This document shows, piece after piece, positions 39,593 to 48,599 of a stretch of DNA of 64,000 nucleotides (position 1 is its first letter; every line of letters begins with the position of its first letter). The translations under genes were made by a program, and so were the position numbers. Source of the DNA: Pseudomonas viridiflava (lineage in GTDB: Bacteria; Pseudomonadota; Gammaproteobacteria; Pseudomonadales; Pseudomonadaceae); assembly GCF_900590885.1 (NCBI RefSeq), contig NZ_UUON01000001.1, positions 372,001-436,000 on the forward strand, given 5' to 3'. Under the pieces are notes generated by a model that saw only the letters and a program-made list of their open reading frames with translations, searched no databases and was not told the DNA's origin.

Positions 39593-40039
39593 ATGCTAGT
39601 CAGGCCGCAACGCAAGCACGGGCCCAAGGCCGAAATGAACGTGGTGCCGTACATCGACGTGATGCTGGTGCTGCTGGTGATCTTCATGGTCACCGCGCCC
39701 ATGCTGACCCAGGGCGTGAAGATCGAACTGCCCAAGGTCGCCGCCGAAGCGTTGGCCACCGACACCCGCCAGCAGATCCTCACCCTTTCGGTAAAGGCCG
39801 ACGGCGGTTACTACTGGAACCTCGGCGGCGAACTCGACACCCAACACCAGACCGACAGCGCCGTGAGCCTGGATGAAATGGGCGCCAAGGTCATGCAGGT
39901 GGTGGCAGCGCGCAGCGACACCCAGGTGTACATCCGCGCCGACGACAACGCCGGTTACGGCCGCGTGGTCGCCGCCATGGCGGTGCTGCAGAAGGGCGGT
40001 GTCAGCAACCTGGGGCTGGTGACCGAGGCCCCGCAATGA
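39593..40039 (+). CDS. exbD: ExbD-family biopolymer transport protein
   Basis: A 148-residue protein with a single N-terminal helix at about 20-42. The motif MNVVPYIDVMLVLLVIFMVTAPM contains the proton-carrying Asp. A periplasmic domain of about 100 residues follows. CAGGAG lies before the ATG, 14 bases after exbB, and its stop overlaps tonB by 4 bases. Confidence 0.92.
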   Translation: MLVRPQRKHGPKAEMNVVPYIDVMLVLLVIFMVTAPMLTQGVKIELPKVAAEALATDTRQQILTLSVKADGGYYWNLGGELDTQHQTDSAVSLDEMGAKVMQVVAARSDTQVYIRADDNAGYGRVVAAMAVLQKGGVSNLGLVTEAPQ

Positions 40040-40800
40040 CGGCGATGATCATGCACAGTCCAACCCTTGTGATGGCGCCCCGGGAGACCTCCGGGTTCTG
40101 GAGAAACAGCTTCGCCGCGAGCCTGGCGTTGGCCTTGCACGTGGCTGTGTTGGCGGCGTTGATGCTCGGCTGGACGGCGGAGAAACCCGTGGTGGACGCA
40201 CCGCGGGTGATGCATACGCAGCTGGTGATGCTGCCTGCGGCCGTCCCCGAGCCCGTGGCTGTTACGCCGCCGGCACCGGAACCTGTGGCGATTCCGGTGC
40301 CGGTGCCGGTAAAACCCACCGTCGACCCGCAGATCCAGGCGCAGAAACTCGAGAAGGCCGCCTTGGCGCGCAAACGCGTGGAAGAAAAGAAAATCGAGCA
40401 GCAACAAGAGCGCCTGGCCACCGAACAGCGCAACCGCGAGCTGGAGCAACAACGCCAGGACCAGGCGCGGCTGGCCGCCGAAAAAGCCCGCGTCGCCACG
40501 CCTGCACCGGCGCCGGCGCCAGCGTTCGACAGCCGCCAATACCAACCCTTGAGCAAGGAAGCGCCGGACTACCCCGAGCGCGCGCTGGACAAGAACCTCG
40601 AAGGCGATTGCACCTTGGAGTACAGCGTCAATACCCAGGGTAGGGTGGAAAACCCCAAGGTGCTGGACGGCTGCCACCCTTTGTTTATGCGGCCTTCATT
40701 GGCGGCGGCGAATACCTTCCGCTACCAGCCCCGTATCGTCGATGGCAAACCCGTTGCCGTGCCGTCGGTGCGCAACACCTTCCACTACCGCATCAAATAA
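40036..40800 (+). CDS. tonB: TonB-family energy transducer
   Basis: A 254-residue protein. A transmembrane anchor lies at about 26-46, followed by a Pro/Glu-rich and coiled middle (EPVAVTPPAPEPVAIPVPVPV, then KLEKAALARKRVEEKKIEQQQ) and a C-terminal domain beginning PDYPERALDKNLEGDCTLEYSVN. It spans the periplasm and contacts receptor TonB boxes. The gene is coupled to exbD by a 4-base ATGA overlap. It presumably serves the phytate receptor upstream. Confidence 0.9.
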   Translation: MTAMIMHSPTLVMAPRETSGFWRNSFAASLALALHVAVLAALMLGWTAEKPVVDAPRVMHTQLVMLPAAVPEPVAVTPPAPEPVAIPVPVPVKPTVDPQIQAQKLEKAALARKRVEEKKIEQQQERLATEQRNRELEQQRQDQARLAAEKARVATPAPAPAPAFDSRQYQPLSKEAPDYPERALDKNLEGDCTLEYSVNTQGRVENPKVLDGCHPLFMRPSLAAANTFRYQPRIVDGKPVAVPSVRNTFHYRIK

Positions 40801-40808
40801 CGCTGGGT

Positions 40809-42929
40809 TCAAAGGTCGTAGCGCACCGACAGCAGCAGCGTGCGCGGGTCGTTGACCGAGTAATAGCGCGCGCCGCTGGACGGCACGTAGCCCACGGACT
40901 GTGGGTAGGCGCGATCCAGCAGGTTTTTCACCGCAAGGGTGGTGGTCCAGTGGCCGTCGCCGCTGATATAGCGGGTGTTGGCGTTCCAGAAGGTTTGCTG
41001 CGGCACTTCCTGGATATCGTCGTTGAGCGCGTTGGCATACGACTTGGTCTGGAACTGCGCATCGGTACCCGCCAGCCACGTGCCCGGCAACCCGGCGGGG
41101 ATGGTGTAGTTGACGCCGACGCTGGCGTTCCAGCGTGGCGAGAACACCAGTTGCTTGCCATTGGCGTCCACCCCGGCGCCGCTGGCGTTCTGGAAGTCGT
41201 CGTACTGACTCTCGAGGTAGCCGAGGTTGGCGGTCAGTTGCAGGGCCTGGGTCAGCGCGGTGATGGTTTCCAGCTCGACCCCGTAAGTGTGAGCCTGGCC
41301 GACGTTGGTGCGCAGGCTCACCCCCAGCGCGGGGTCGTAGGCGTTGGTCTGCAGGTCTTTGTAGTCGTTGTAGAACAGCGCCACGTTGGCGCGCAGGCGC
41401 TGGTCGAAGAAGTCGCCCTTGAAGCCGGTTTCCCAGGTAGTCACGTCTTCCGGCGAAAACGCCTGCTCGGCGGCCGCGGCTGTCGGCGCACGGTTGTCGT
41501 AGCCGCCGGCCTTGAAGCCCTTGGCGACGTAGGCGTACTGGTTGAGGTGCGGGGTCCAGGCATATTCGAAGCCGATTTTCGGGCTGGTGGACTGCCAGGA
41601 TTTGCTCGACTCGGCGGTAAAATTGGTGCCGGTTATCTGCCGGTCGGTGTTGATCGCGTAGTTGATGAACTCGAAGTTTTTGTGCTCGCGGGTAAAGCGC
41701 AAACCGGCGATCAGCGACAGTTGCGGGGTGACTTTGTAAGTGCCCTGGCCATACAGCGCGTAGCTTTCGGTGTTGGTGGTGCTGTATTGGCCCTGGCCGA
41801 TCACGCGGTTGCGTGCGATGGAGTAGGTGAGGTTGTCGCGGTCGGCGTCGAAGCGCTCGCGATACAGGTACAGGCCGGTGCTGAAGCTGAAGTCGTCGTA
41901 GTCGCCGTTGAGCTGGAATTCCTGGGTGGCGTAGTTTTGTTTGTAGAGGATCAGGTTGTTCTGGATCAGCGCGGCCTGGCCCGAGTTGTCATAGTCCACC
42001 GGCTGGTTGAAGGACGACCAGGCGGTGACCGACTTGAAGTTCAAATGATCGTCAATCGCGTAGATCGCGCGCAGCACCGAGCTGCCCTGGTCGAGGCGAT
42101 TTTTCGGGTCGAGGCTGCTGTAGCTCTTGAATTTGTCGAAACGCCCGTTGGCATCAAACGGTGAGTAACTGGTGGTATCGCCGCGGTCAAAGGTGCCGGC
42201 CAGGGTCAGTTGCACATCCCACGGCGAGTCCTCCGGCTTGTAGCGCAGCTTGCCGCGATAGGACTGGATGTCGACGTTGTTCACGTCCTTGTCCCGCGTG
42301 GGGTTGGACACGGTGCCATCGCGGGTCAGGCGGATCGCCGAAAAGCTGCCGAACAAGGCGTTGTCCACCAGCGGGCCGCTGATCAGGAAGCGGCCGTTCT
42401 GCGCGTTGTAGTTGCCTGCGCCGAGTTCGACGAAGCCGCGGGTTTCCTGGTTGGGGTCGCGAGTGATCACGCGGATCGCGCCGGCGCTGCTGTTGCGTCC
42501 GTACAGCGTGCCTTGCGGGCCGCGCAGCACTTCGACGCGCTCCACGTCGTTGAAGTCGAGCATCGAGGAAATCGCCCGGGGGATGTACAAATCGTCGGCG
42601 TAGACCGCCACGGCGGCTTCCTGGATCGGGTCGGTTTCGCCGATGCCGCGAATGCCGTAGGTCTGTGCGCTGTAGGAGATCGATTGGCGGCTGAGGGTCA
42701 GGTTTGGCACCTGGCCCGAAAGGTCGCGCACGCTGCGGATCTGCTTGTCGTCGAGGGTTTTTTCATCGAATGCGGAAATCGCCAGCGGGGTTTTCTGCAG
42801 GTCTTCGCTGCGGTGCTCGGCGGTGACGTTGACCACCGGCAGGGCGGCGTCGTCGGCCTGGGCATAAGCGCCAAACAGGGCGAGTGACACGGCAAGGGTG
42901 AGGCGGTTGGGCGCGAGGGTGTGGCTCAT
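40809..42929 (-). CDS. TonB-dependent receptor, sulfur-regulated
   Basis: A 706-residue receptor with signal peptide ending near GAYAQA. Plug signatures are APNRLTLAVSLALFG, TPLAISAFDEKTLDDKQIRSVRDLSGQVPN and RGPQGTLYGRNSSAGAIRVIT. It ends in LLLSVRYDL, a barrel C-terminus. AGGGAT precedes the ATG. Its promoter and 5' leader match those of the two sulfonate-related operons, so an organosulfur ligand is likely, although the plug resembles the broad CirA/FhuA-like group. It runs convergent to tonB. Confidence 0.85.
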   Translation of the reverse strand: MSHTLAPNRLTLAVSLALFGAYAQADDAALPVVNVTAEHRSEDLQKTPLAISAFDEKTLDDKQIRSVRDLSGQVPNLTLSRQSISYSAQTYGIRGIGETDPIQEAAVAVYADDLYIPRAISSMLDFNDVERVEVLRGPQGTLYGRNSSAGAIRVITRDPNQETRGFVELGAGNYNAQNGRFLISGPLVDNALFGSFSAIRLTRDGTVSNPTRDKDVNNVDIQSYRGKLRYKPEDSPWDVQLTLAGTFDRGDTTSYSPFDANGRFDKFKSYSSLDPKNRLDQGSSVLRAIYAIDDHLNFKSVTAWSSFNQPVDYDNSGQAALIQNNLILYKQNYATQEFQLNGDYDDFSFSTGLYLYRERFDADRDNLTYSIARNRVIGQGQYSTTNTESYALYGQGTYKVTPQLSLIAGLRFTREHKNFEFINYAINTDRQITGTNFTAESSKSWQSTSPKIGFEYAWTPHLNQYAYVAKGFKAGGYDNRAPTAAAAEQAFSPEDVTTWETGFKGDFFDQRLRANVALFYNDYKDLQTNAYDPALGVSLRTNVGQAHTYGVELETITALTQALQLTANLGYLESQYDDFQNASGAGVDANGKQLVFSPRWNASVGVNYTIPAGLPGTWLAGTDAQFQTKSYANALNDDIQEVPQQTFWNANTRYISGDGHWTTTLAVKNLLDRAYPQSVGYVPSSGARYYSVNDPRTLLLSVRYDL

Positions 42930-42965
42930 GGTGGATCCCTGAGTAAGTGGTGGAGTTAGGCAAGG

Positions 42966-42987
42966 CCTCCACCTGGTCAGGGGTCGG
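42966..42987 (-). promoter_or_regulatory. shared GC-rich leader element, copy A
   Basis: Minus-strand CCGACCCCTG..CCAGGTGGAGG lies 37-58 bases upstream of the receptor start. Three more copies precede sulfur genes at 48456, 57555 and 63031. Confidence 0.6.
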
Positions 42988-42998
42988 TGCTGGTGGTA

Positions 42999-43060
42999 AC
43001 GATATGGATATGAAAGGCGTTCGTAAAAGTCCGTTTTGTTATATGTTAAGTATTAATAAT
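42999..43060 (-). promoter_or_regulatory. sulfur-type promoter A
   Basis: -35 TTTACG (43022-43027), 17-base spacer, -10 TATCGT (42999-43004). An AT-rich block (TAAGTATTAATAA on the plus strand) lies just upstream and aligns without gaps to promoters B (48512) and C (63089). Confidence 0.7.
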
Positions 43061-43121
43061 ATGCATCTTATTGGTGCTTAAAATGCACAAAAATAATTAC
43101 ACTCCGGGTTCACACATACCA

Positions 43122-43215
43122 AATGTGGGAGGGGGCTTGCCCCCGATAGCGGTTAGTCAGTGACCCATGCACTGGCTGACATACTGCTATCGGGGGGCAA
43201 GCCCCCTCCCACATT
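43122..43215. repeat. REPIN
   Basis: A standard inverted REP pair, 18 bases from the end of the downstream dehydrogenase. Confidence 0.9.
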
Positions 43216-43232
43216 TTGAACTTTGTTCGACG

Positions 43233-44177
43233 TTATCTATTCGCCAGGTTCGTCAGCTCCTGACCGGCAACATACCGCTCGAGGTTCGCCAGGAATGTAT
43301 CGGCTATCTCCTGCTTGCTATTGGTCGAAATCGCCGACGTATGCGGCGACAACCTCACCCTTGGATGGCTATACAACGCATGCCCATCCGGCAACGGCTC
43401 CGGCTCGGTCACGTCCAGCGACGCCAGCCCGACCTGCCCGTTATCCAGCGCCTCCAGCAGCGCCTCCTGATCGAGCAAGCCACCGCGCGCGATATTGATC
43501 AAATGCAGCCCCGGCTTGGCGCTGCCGAGCACATCGCGGTTGATGATACGCCGCGTGGCCTCGGTCAGCGGCGCGGCGACCACCAGGTGGTCGGCGCGGG
43601 CGAACAGGTCGTGGATATCCCTGGCTGCTTCCACGCCCTCGCCGAACGGCGCCTGGCTCTGGCGCAGCGCGACCACCTTGATGCCCAGTGCCAAGGCTTT
43701 TTGCGCCAGGCTTGCGCCAATCGCACCAAAGCCGAGGATGCCCAACGTGGTGCCCTTGAGCGGGCGCAAGGCGGTGAAGTTCCACTGTGCGTCCTTCACC
43801 CAGATATCCGGCAAGTGCTTGGACGCGGCAAAGATCGCCGCCAGGGCGAACTCGGCCAGGTTGTCGGCGGCGCTGCCCCGCGAGGTGGTCACCGGCGGGC
43901 CGTTGAACAGCCAGTGCGGGTAGAAGTCGATGCCCGACGACACCAGGTGCACCCAGTGCGCGCCGTACGGCCAGCCGGGCGGTGGGGTATCGGGGGCGGT
44001 GTAGCCGCGCACGTTGATCGGGCGCAGCAGCAGGATATTCGCCTGGGGCGGCAGGTCGCTTGGCACGCCTGCGGGTACGCCGATCACCCGGGCCTCGGGG
44101 TGGATCGCGGCCAGTCGCTCGCGAATGACGTCGTTGTAGTCCTCGTCCAGCTGGCTGGCAATAATCACCTGGGTCAT
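43233..44177 (-). CDS. D-2-hydroxyacid dehydrogenase
   Basis: A 314-residue NAD(P)-dependent dehydrogenase. The Rossmann motif LGILGFGAIGASLAQKALALG is at about residue 145, catalytic Arg lies in INIARGGLLDQEAL, Glu in VTEPEPLPDGHALY, and His in VRLSPHTS. The start is MTQVIIASQLDEDYN, overlapping the upstream stop by 4 bases, with AAGGAA upstream. It is the last gene of the operon that begins with the SsuA-like protein. It probably reduces or oxidises a 2-keto/2-hydroxy acid released from the sulfur compound; the exact one is unknown. Confidence 0.85.
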   Translation of the reverse strand: MTQVIIASQLDEDYNDVIRERLAAIHPEARVIGVPAGVPSDLPPQANILLLRPINVRGYTAPDTPPPGWPYGAHWVHLVSSGIDFYPHWLFNGPPVTTSRGSAADNLAEFALAAIFAASKHLPDIWVKDAQWNFTALRPLKGTTLGILGFGAIGASLAQKALALGIKVVALRQSQAPFGEGVEAARDIHDLFARADHLVVAAPLTEATRRIINRDVLGSAKPGLHLINIARGGLLDQEALLEALDNGQVGLASLDVTEPEPLPDGHALYSHPRVRLSPHTSAISTNSKQEIADTFLANLERYVAGQELTNLANR

Positions 44178-45343
44178 GTGCGTTCCTTTTGGCGTTGGGC
44201 GAAGACAGCTTTGCCGACGCCTTGCAGCACGGCATCGTTCTGCGGCGTGTGCACGCGGCTGCACAGCACATCGCGGTAATGCCGTTGCAGTGGGCCATGG
44301 CGTGACAGGCCGGGGTTGCCCGACGCTTCGATGGCCAGCTCCACGGCGCGGATGGCGTTGTTGGTCACCAGGTACTTCAACTGCGCGGCGTTGGCGGCCG
44401 GGGTGTGGCCCTCGGCGGCGGCGTCGAGCAGGCTGCGGTTGGCAAACAGCAGGGTGTCGATGTGGCCGACGGTTTCCTGGAAGCGCGGCAAGCTGGCCAG
44501 CGCGGCGCCGAGGTTGGACGGCTGGCGTTCTTCCAGCCAGTTCACCAGCCAGTCTCGCGCGGCTTGTGCCACGGCGTCATACACCGAAGACAACAACACC
44601 GACATCCACAGGAAACCTTCGCCATCCAGCTCCGGCGACGGCGCACTCCAGGGGCTGACGCTGACCGCGTGGTCCAGCGGCACCAGCACGTTGTCGAGCA
44701 CCACTTCATGGCTGCAGGTGGCGCGCATGCCCAGGTGGTCCCAGGTGTCGATGATGCTCACGCCGGGGCTGTCCTTGGGCACCAGCCAGGCGCCGACCAA
44801 GGGGTCGGCGTCGTCGCTGCGTGCCCATACGCTGAACCAGCTCAGGCCGTGGCTGCCGGTGGAGTAGATCTTGCGCCCGCTGATGCGCCAGCCCTCGGCG
44901 GTGCGCACGGCGGTGGTCGCCGGCAGGCCGCCACGGGCCGGGGTGCCGAGGTCGGGTTCGACGCGCAGCGCGTTGATCAACGCGCCGTTGCGCACCGCGT
45001 CTTCGGCCACTTGGGTGCGCAGGTGCTGCGGCCAGGTCTTGCTGTCTTGCAGGCGCGTGTGTTGCAGGTATTGCATCACCAGGATCAGCGCGGTGGAGGG
45101 TTCGCCCTTGGCAATCGCACTGATCGCCTTGCGCGCTTGAGGCAGGCTCGCGCCGCCACCGCCGAGGGCCTTGGGCACGGTGAGAGCCACCAGGCCGTGT
45201 TCGTGCAGCAGCTGGAAGTTGGCGTGGGGGAAGGCGCCGCTCTCGTCGTAGAGGGGCGCGGTGCTGGCCAGCTCGGTTGTGAGGCGTTCGAGCAGGGCTT
45301 CGAAGTTGGCGACTTCCACGGAGCGTAGAGACGGTTGGGTCAT
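44174..45343 (-). CDS. acyl-CoA dehydrogenase-fold flavoprotein (DszC/SfnC-like monooxygenase family)
   Basis: A 389-residue acyl-CoA dehydrogenase-fold protein. In a sulfur operon such proteins are usually FMNH2-dependent monooxygenases (DszC/SfnC) rather than true dehydrogenases; GRKIYSTGSHGLSWFSVWAR matches that group. No acyl-CoA dehydrogenase Glu at the usual site is obvious. The start was set at MTQPSLRSVEV; upstream frame runs through a REP palindrome. The ribosome-binding site is weak, and the gene follows the palindrome at 45364 rather than overlapping its neighbour. Confidence 0.78.
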   Translation of the reverse strand: MTQPSLRSVEVANFEALLERLTTELASTAPLYDESGAFPHANFQLLHEHGLVALTVPKALGGGGASLPQARKAISAIAKGEPSTALILVMQYLQHTRLQDSKTWPQHLRTQVAEDAVRNGALINALRVEPDLGTPARGGLPATTAVRTAEGWRISGRKIYSTGSHGLSWFSVWARSDDADPLVGAWLVPKDSPGVSIIDTWDHLGMRATCSHEVVLDNVLVPLDHAVSVSPWSAPSPELDGEGFLWMSVLLSSVYDAVAQAARDWLVNWLEERQPSNLGAALASLPRFQETVGHIDTLLFANRSLLDAAAEGHTPAANAAQLKYLVTNNAIRAVELAIEASGNPGLSRHGPLQRHYRDVLCSRVHTPQNDAVLQGVGKAVFAQRQKERT

Positions 45344-45363
45344 CAGAATGTACTCATTCAAAA

Positions 45364-45391
45364 TGTGGGAGGGGGCAAGCCCCCTCCCACA
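45364..45391. repeat. compact single REP palindrome
   Basis: TGTGGGAGGGGGC-aa-GCCCCCTCCCACA, 13-bp arms with a 2-base loop, lies inside the operon between the peroxiredoxin-like and the acyl-CoA-fold genes. It would form a very stable RNA hairpin 20 bases from the start codon. Confidence 0.8.
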
Positions 45392-45405
45392 GGAGATTTG
45401 TGGGC

Positions 45406-46089
45406 TTAGATGGCTAGGCGGACGGGCTGCTCTTCCAGCAGCCGCTCCACAGCCTGCAACACCGGCTCCGCCTCGGTGCGCACCAACCAATCCGGGCTGA
45501 CCTCCACAAACGCCACGCTGCCATCCCTGGCGATCACCAGCACCGTCGGCTGCGGCAACTCCCAGGTGCCGGTACCCGTGGTTTCGCCGATGTGATTGCC
45601 CTTGGCCAACGCGGCATTACGCGACGCTTCATCGAAGCTGTAGAGAATCCCCAGGCGCCGCCCGAGGTTGTTGTCCGGGTCGCTGGCGACCAGCAATTGC
45701 AGGGCGTGGCGGTTCTTGATCTCCACCAGGCGTTCGGGCACTTGCGGGCTCACTGCCACCAGCGGCACCCCCAGCTCACGCAGGCGCGGGTAGAGTTGGC
45801 GTTCGTAATAGGGCAGGGCGATATTGCACGCCGGGCAACCGGCGAAGCGGAAGAACACCAGCACCGCCGGGCCGTCGGCCAGCAGCAGGTCGCGGGTCAG
45901 TTCGCCGCCTTCCACGTTGAGCAGGGTGAAGGGGTCCAGCTCATCGCCGACTTGCACGTAGTCATCGGGGCGGGCTTCGTCCACCAGGCGCTGGCGCTGG
46001 TCGATATTGATCTGCAGCGCCGCCGGCGCCCACGTGGCTACACGCTCGGCGTGCAAAGCAGCCAACTGACCGTTGAGGGATTCGCTCAT
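45406..46089 (-). CDS. peroxiredoxin-like protein (AhpC/TSA fold)
   Basis: A 227-residue thioredoxin-fold protein. The redox motif is CPAC (in FFRFAGCPACNIALPYYERQL), followed by the peroxiredoxin-like PLVAVSPQVPERLVEIKNRHALQLLVASDPDNNLGRRLGI. An N-terminal helical region of about 65 residues precedes it. It could protect flavin monooxygenases from peroxide or reduce a thiol intermediate. Its start overlaps the monooxygenase stop by 4 bases. Confidence 0.85.
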   Translation of the reverse strand: MSESLNGQLAALHAERVATWAPAALQINIDQRQRLVDEARPDDYVQVGDELDPFTLLNVEGGELTRDLLLADGPAVLVFFRFAGCPACNIALPYYERQLYPRLRELGVPLVAVSPQVPERLVEIKNRHALQLLVASDPDNNLGRRLGILYSFDEASRNAALAKGNHIGETTGTGTWELPQPTVLVIARDGSVAFVEVSPDWLVRTEAEPVLQAVERLLEEQPVRLAI

Positions 46090-47429
46090 GCCAGTGCCTC
46101 CTGGGGTTCTTCGACCTCGACGCTGTAACGATTGGCCGGTGCTTCCAGGCCCAGGTTGTCGCGCAGGGTGTGGCCGGTGTATTCAGTGCGGAACAGGCCG
46201 CGCTGTTGCAGCACCGGCACCACCAGTTCGGTGAAGTACTGCAAGCCATCCGGTAGCACTGAATTGATGATGAAACCGTCACTGGCGCCGCTTTCGAACC
46301 AGGCCTGGATCGCATCGGCGACTTGCTCCGGGGTGCCGACAAAATCACGCTTGGGTCGCGAGAAGCGCAGGGCCACTTCGCGCAAGGTCAGGCCTTCGTC
46401 CCTGGCCAGTTGCTTGATGCGGTCGGAGCCGCCTTTCTGGCTGTTGGAGCCCAGGTCGCCGAGCTCCGGGAACGGGGCGTCCAACGGGTATTGGCTGAAA
46501 TCATGGTCGTTGAACGGCCGGCCGAGGGCGACGATCGCGTCTTCCACGGTGACCAGGTCCACGGCCTGCTGGTAACGGCTTTCCACTTCAGCCTCGTCGC
46601 GCCCGACAATCGGGCGGATGCCCGGCAGGATCGACAGGCTGTCGACGTCACGGCCAAAGCCTTTGGCGCGGCGTTTCAGGTCCTGGGTGTACGCCAGGCC
46701 TTCCTCGATGCTTTCCACGTGCACAAAGATCGCATCGGAGTTCTCGGCGGCAAAATTACGCCCGGCCTCCGAGGTGCCCGCCTGGAAAATCACCGGCTGG
46801 CCCTGGCGTGAGCGTGCGATGTTCAGCGGGCCCTTGACCGAGAAAAATTCACCCTTGTGGTTCAACGCATGCAGCTTGCTCGGGGTAAAAAATTCGCCGC
46901 TCTGTTTGTTGTAGGCAAAGGCGTCGTCTTCCCAGGAATCCCACAGGCCCTTGACCACATTCAGGTGTTCCTTGGCGATGCGATAACGCACGGCGTGGGG
47001 CGGGTGTTCGGCCTTGCCGAAGTTGTCGGCGGTGCCGCTGAGCCACGAGGTGACCACGTTCCAGCCGGCGCGGCCGCCGCTGATATGGTCCAGGGACGAG
47101 AACTGGCGCGCCACCTGGTAGGGCTCGGTGTAGCTGACGGTCACGGTGGCGACCAGGCCGATATGGGTAGTGAGCGCCGCGAGGGCGGACAGGATGGTCA
47201 ACGGCTCGAAGCGGTTGAGGTAATGCGGGCTGGACTTGGCGTGGATATGCAGGCTGTCGGCGATAAACACGAAATCGAACTTGGCCGCTTCGGCCAGCTC
47301 AGTCTGCTGCTTGTAAAACGCGAAGTTGGTGCTGGCGTTCGGTTGGGCGTGCGGGTGGCGCCATTCGCCCCAGCCGTGGCCCACACCGTGGACCATGGCG
47401 CCCAGTTTTAAACTACGTTGCTTGCTCAT
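46086..47429 (-). CDS. LLM-class flavin-dependent monooxygenase (NtaA/DszA family)
   Basis: A 447-residue FMNH2-dependent two-component monooxygenase. The N-terminus KLGAMVHGVGHGWGEWRHPHAQPNASTNFAFYKQQTELAE and the TSWLSGTADNFGKAEHP region identify the NtaA/SnaA/DszA subfamily. It oxidises organosulfur or N-containing substrates with reduced flavin from a separate reductase, which is not in the window. AAAGGAG lies 8 bases before the ATG. It is the second gene of the operon after the SsuA-like protein. Confidence 0.88.
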   Translation of the reverse strand: MSKQRSLKLGAMVHGVGHGWGEWRHPHAQPNASTNFAFYKQQTELAEAAKFDFVFIADSLHIHAKSSPHYLNRFEPLTILSALAALTTHIGLVATVTVSYTEPYQVARQFSSLDHISGGRAGWNVVTSWLSGTADNFGKAEHPPHAVRYRIAKEHLNVVKGLWDSWEDDAFAYNKQSGEFFTPSKLHALNHKGEFFSVKGPLNIARSRQGQPVIFQAGTSEAGRNFAAENSDAIFVHVESIEEGLAYTQDLKRRAKGFGRDVDSLSILPGIRPIVGRDEAEVESRYQQAVDLVTVEDAIVALGRPFNDHDFSQYPLDAPFPELGDLGSNSQKGGSDRIKQLARDEGLTLREVALRFSRPKRDFVGTPEQVADAIQAWFESGASDGFIINSVLPDGLQYFTELVVPVLQQRGLFRTEYTGHTLRDNLGLEAPANRYSVEVEEPQEALA

Positions 47430-47440
47430 GTTCTGCTCCT

Positions 47441-48415
47441 TTAGCGAGACGCTTGGGAAAGTGGGACACGCTTGGCGTTGAAGCTCTTGTCGAAACCTTG
47501 CGACACGTCGATGTGTTTGGTCAGCAGGCCTTCTTGTTGATAGGTGTCGGCCGTGGCTTGCAGGCCGTGGATTACCGCGTCGTCAATCGCCACGGGGGTC
47601 AGGTGGGTGTCCTTGGCCACTTCCACGTGCACGGCCAAGGGCAGGCCGGTGATCTTGGCCTGGGCGGCGGCGTATTCGTTGGGGTGGGCGTTGGCCCAGG
47701 CGTAGGCGCGGTCCAGGCGTGCGACAAAATCGTCCAGCTGCGGGCGTTTGTCGGCGATGGCCTGGCTGGTGGCGGCCAGGTACAGGTGGTTGCTGAGCAG
47801 TTTGTTGCCGCTGATCAGCACACGGGCCTGGCTTTGCGAGGTGACCACGGTGGTATACGGGTCCCACGTGGCCCAGGCGTCGGCGGTACCGTTATCCAGC
47901 ACCAGGCGCGATTCGCTGGGCAGCAGGAAAATGAACTGCACATCCTTGGTGGTGAGCCCGGCGCTGGCCAGGGCCTTGATCGCCAGGTAATGCCCGATAG
48001 AGCCACGCCCGGTGACGATTTTCTTGCCCTTGAGGTCGGCCACGGTCTTGATCGGCGAATCCTTGGGCACCAGCACGGCGGTGGTGTTGCGGCCTTCGGC
48101 GTGGATGATGCTGACCACCTTGAGCGACGCGCCGGCGCCCAGGGCGAACACGTACGGTGCGTCGCCCAACGCGCCGATATCCACGGCCCCGGCATTCAGG
48201 GCTTCGCCCAGGGGCGAGGCGGAGGGGAATTCCGACCATTGGATTTCATAGGGCACATTCTTGGTTTCGCCGGAGACTTCCAGCAGCGCCTTGATGGTGG
48301 ATTTCTGGTTGGCCACCCGCAGCGGTTGCAGGTCGGCGGCGTGGGCGGTAGTCGCCAGGCCAAGGGCCAGGGCGGTACCCAGGAGCAGGCGTTTGAACGG
48401 AGTGCTAAAAACCAT
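47441..48415 (-). CDS. aliphatic-sulfonate-type ABC solute-binding protein (SsuA-like)
   Basis: A 324-residue periplasmic binding protein with signal peptide MVFSTPFKRLLLGTALALGLATTAHA. The mature start LQPLRVANQKSTIKALLEVSG and RGSIGHYLAIKALASAGLTTKDV are of the SsuA family. The start at 48415 begins the signal; the frame extends in-phase to 48490 through the leader element (SPTPSPGGG), which I treat as non-coding. It heads the operon but no permease or ATPase follows, so it must share a membrane complex, perhaps with the permease at 63274. Confidence 0.85.
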   Translation of the reverse strand: MVFSTPFKRLLLGTALALGLATTAHAADLQPLRVANQKSTIKALLEVSGETKNVPYEIQWSEFPSASPLGEALNAGAVDIGALGDAPYVFALGAGASLKVVSIIHAEGRNTTAVLVPKDSPIKTVADLKGKKIVTGRGSIGHYLAIKALASAGLTTKDVQFIFLLPSESRLVLDNGTADAWATWDPYTTVVTSQSQARVLISGNKLLSNHLYLAATSQAIADKRPQLDDFVARLDRAYAWANAHPNEYAAAQAKITGLPLAVHVEVAKDTHLTPVAIDDAVIHGLQATADTYQQEGLLTKHIDVSQGFDKSFNAKRVPLSQASR

Positions 48416-48455
48416 GGGGGGCAGGCTCCAGGCAGATCGAAAAAGGGTTCGGCTA

Positions 48456-48478
48456 CCTCCGCCTGGAGAAGGGGTCGG
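48456..48478 (-). promoter_or_regulatory. shared GC-rich leader element, copy B
   Basis: Minus-strand CCGACCCCTTCTCCAGGCGG.. lies 41-63 bases before the SsuA-like start. CTCC-aggc-GGAG can form a small hairpin. It is read through in-phase by the longest frame of the gene. Confidence 0.6.
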
Positions 48479-48488
48479 TGAGGAGTTC

Positions 48489-48550
48489 ACGTTATTCCCA
48501 TAAAAACCTGCTGTGAAGTTCTTTTTGGTTATAAGGTAATTATTAAAATA
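48489..48550 (-). promoter_or_regulatory. sulfur-type promoter B
   Basis: -35 TTCACA (48512-48517), 17-base spacer, -10 TAACGT (48489-48494). The AT-rich block TTATAAGGTAATTATTAAAA lies just beyond -35 (plus-strand reading). Confidence 0.7.
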
Positions 48551-48599
48551 ATTGATTATGTGATGATTGATTATTCTCTTATTGCATTTGAGTCGGTGA

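Larger units (their letters stand above)
42930..43232. other. sulfur promoter region and REPIN
   Basis: These 303 bases hold, from the receptor outward, the leader element (42966-42987), the promoter (42999-43027), an AT-rich activator block up to about 43060 and a REPIN (43122-43215). I see no gene here. Confidence 0.65.

Noticed and set aside
44174..45343. True acyl-CoA dehydrogenase in fatty-acid oxidation
   Set aside because: It sits among flavin monooxygenases and an SsuA-like protein, and no typical catalytic Glu is evident.
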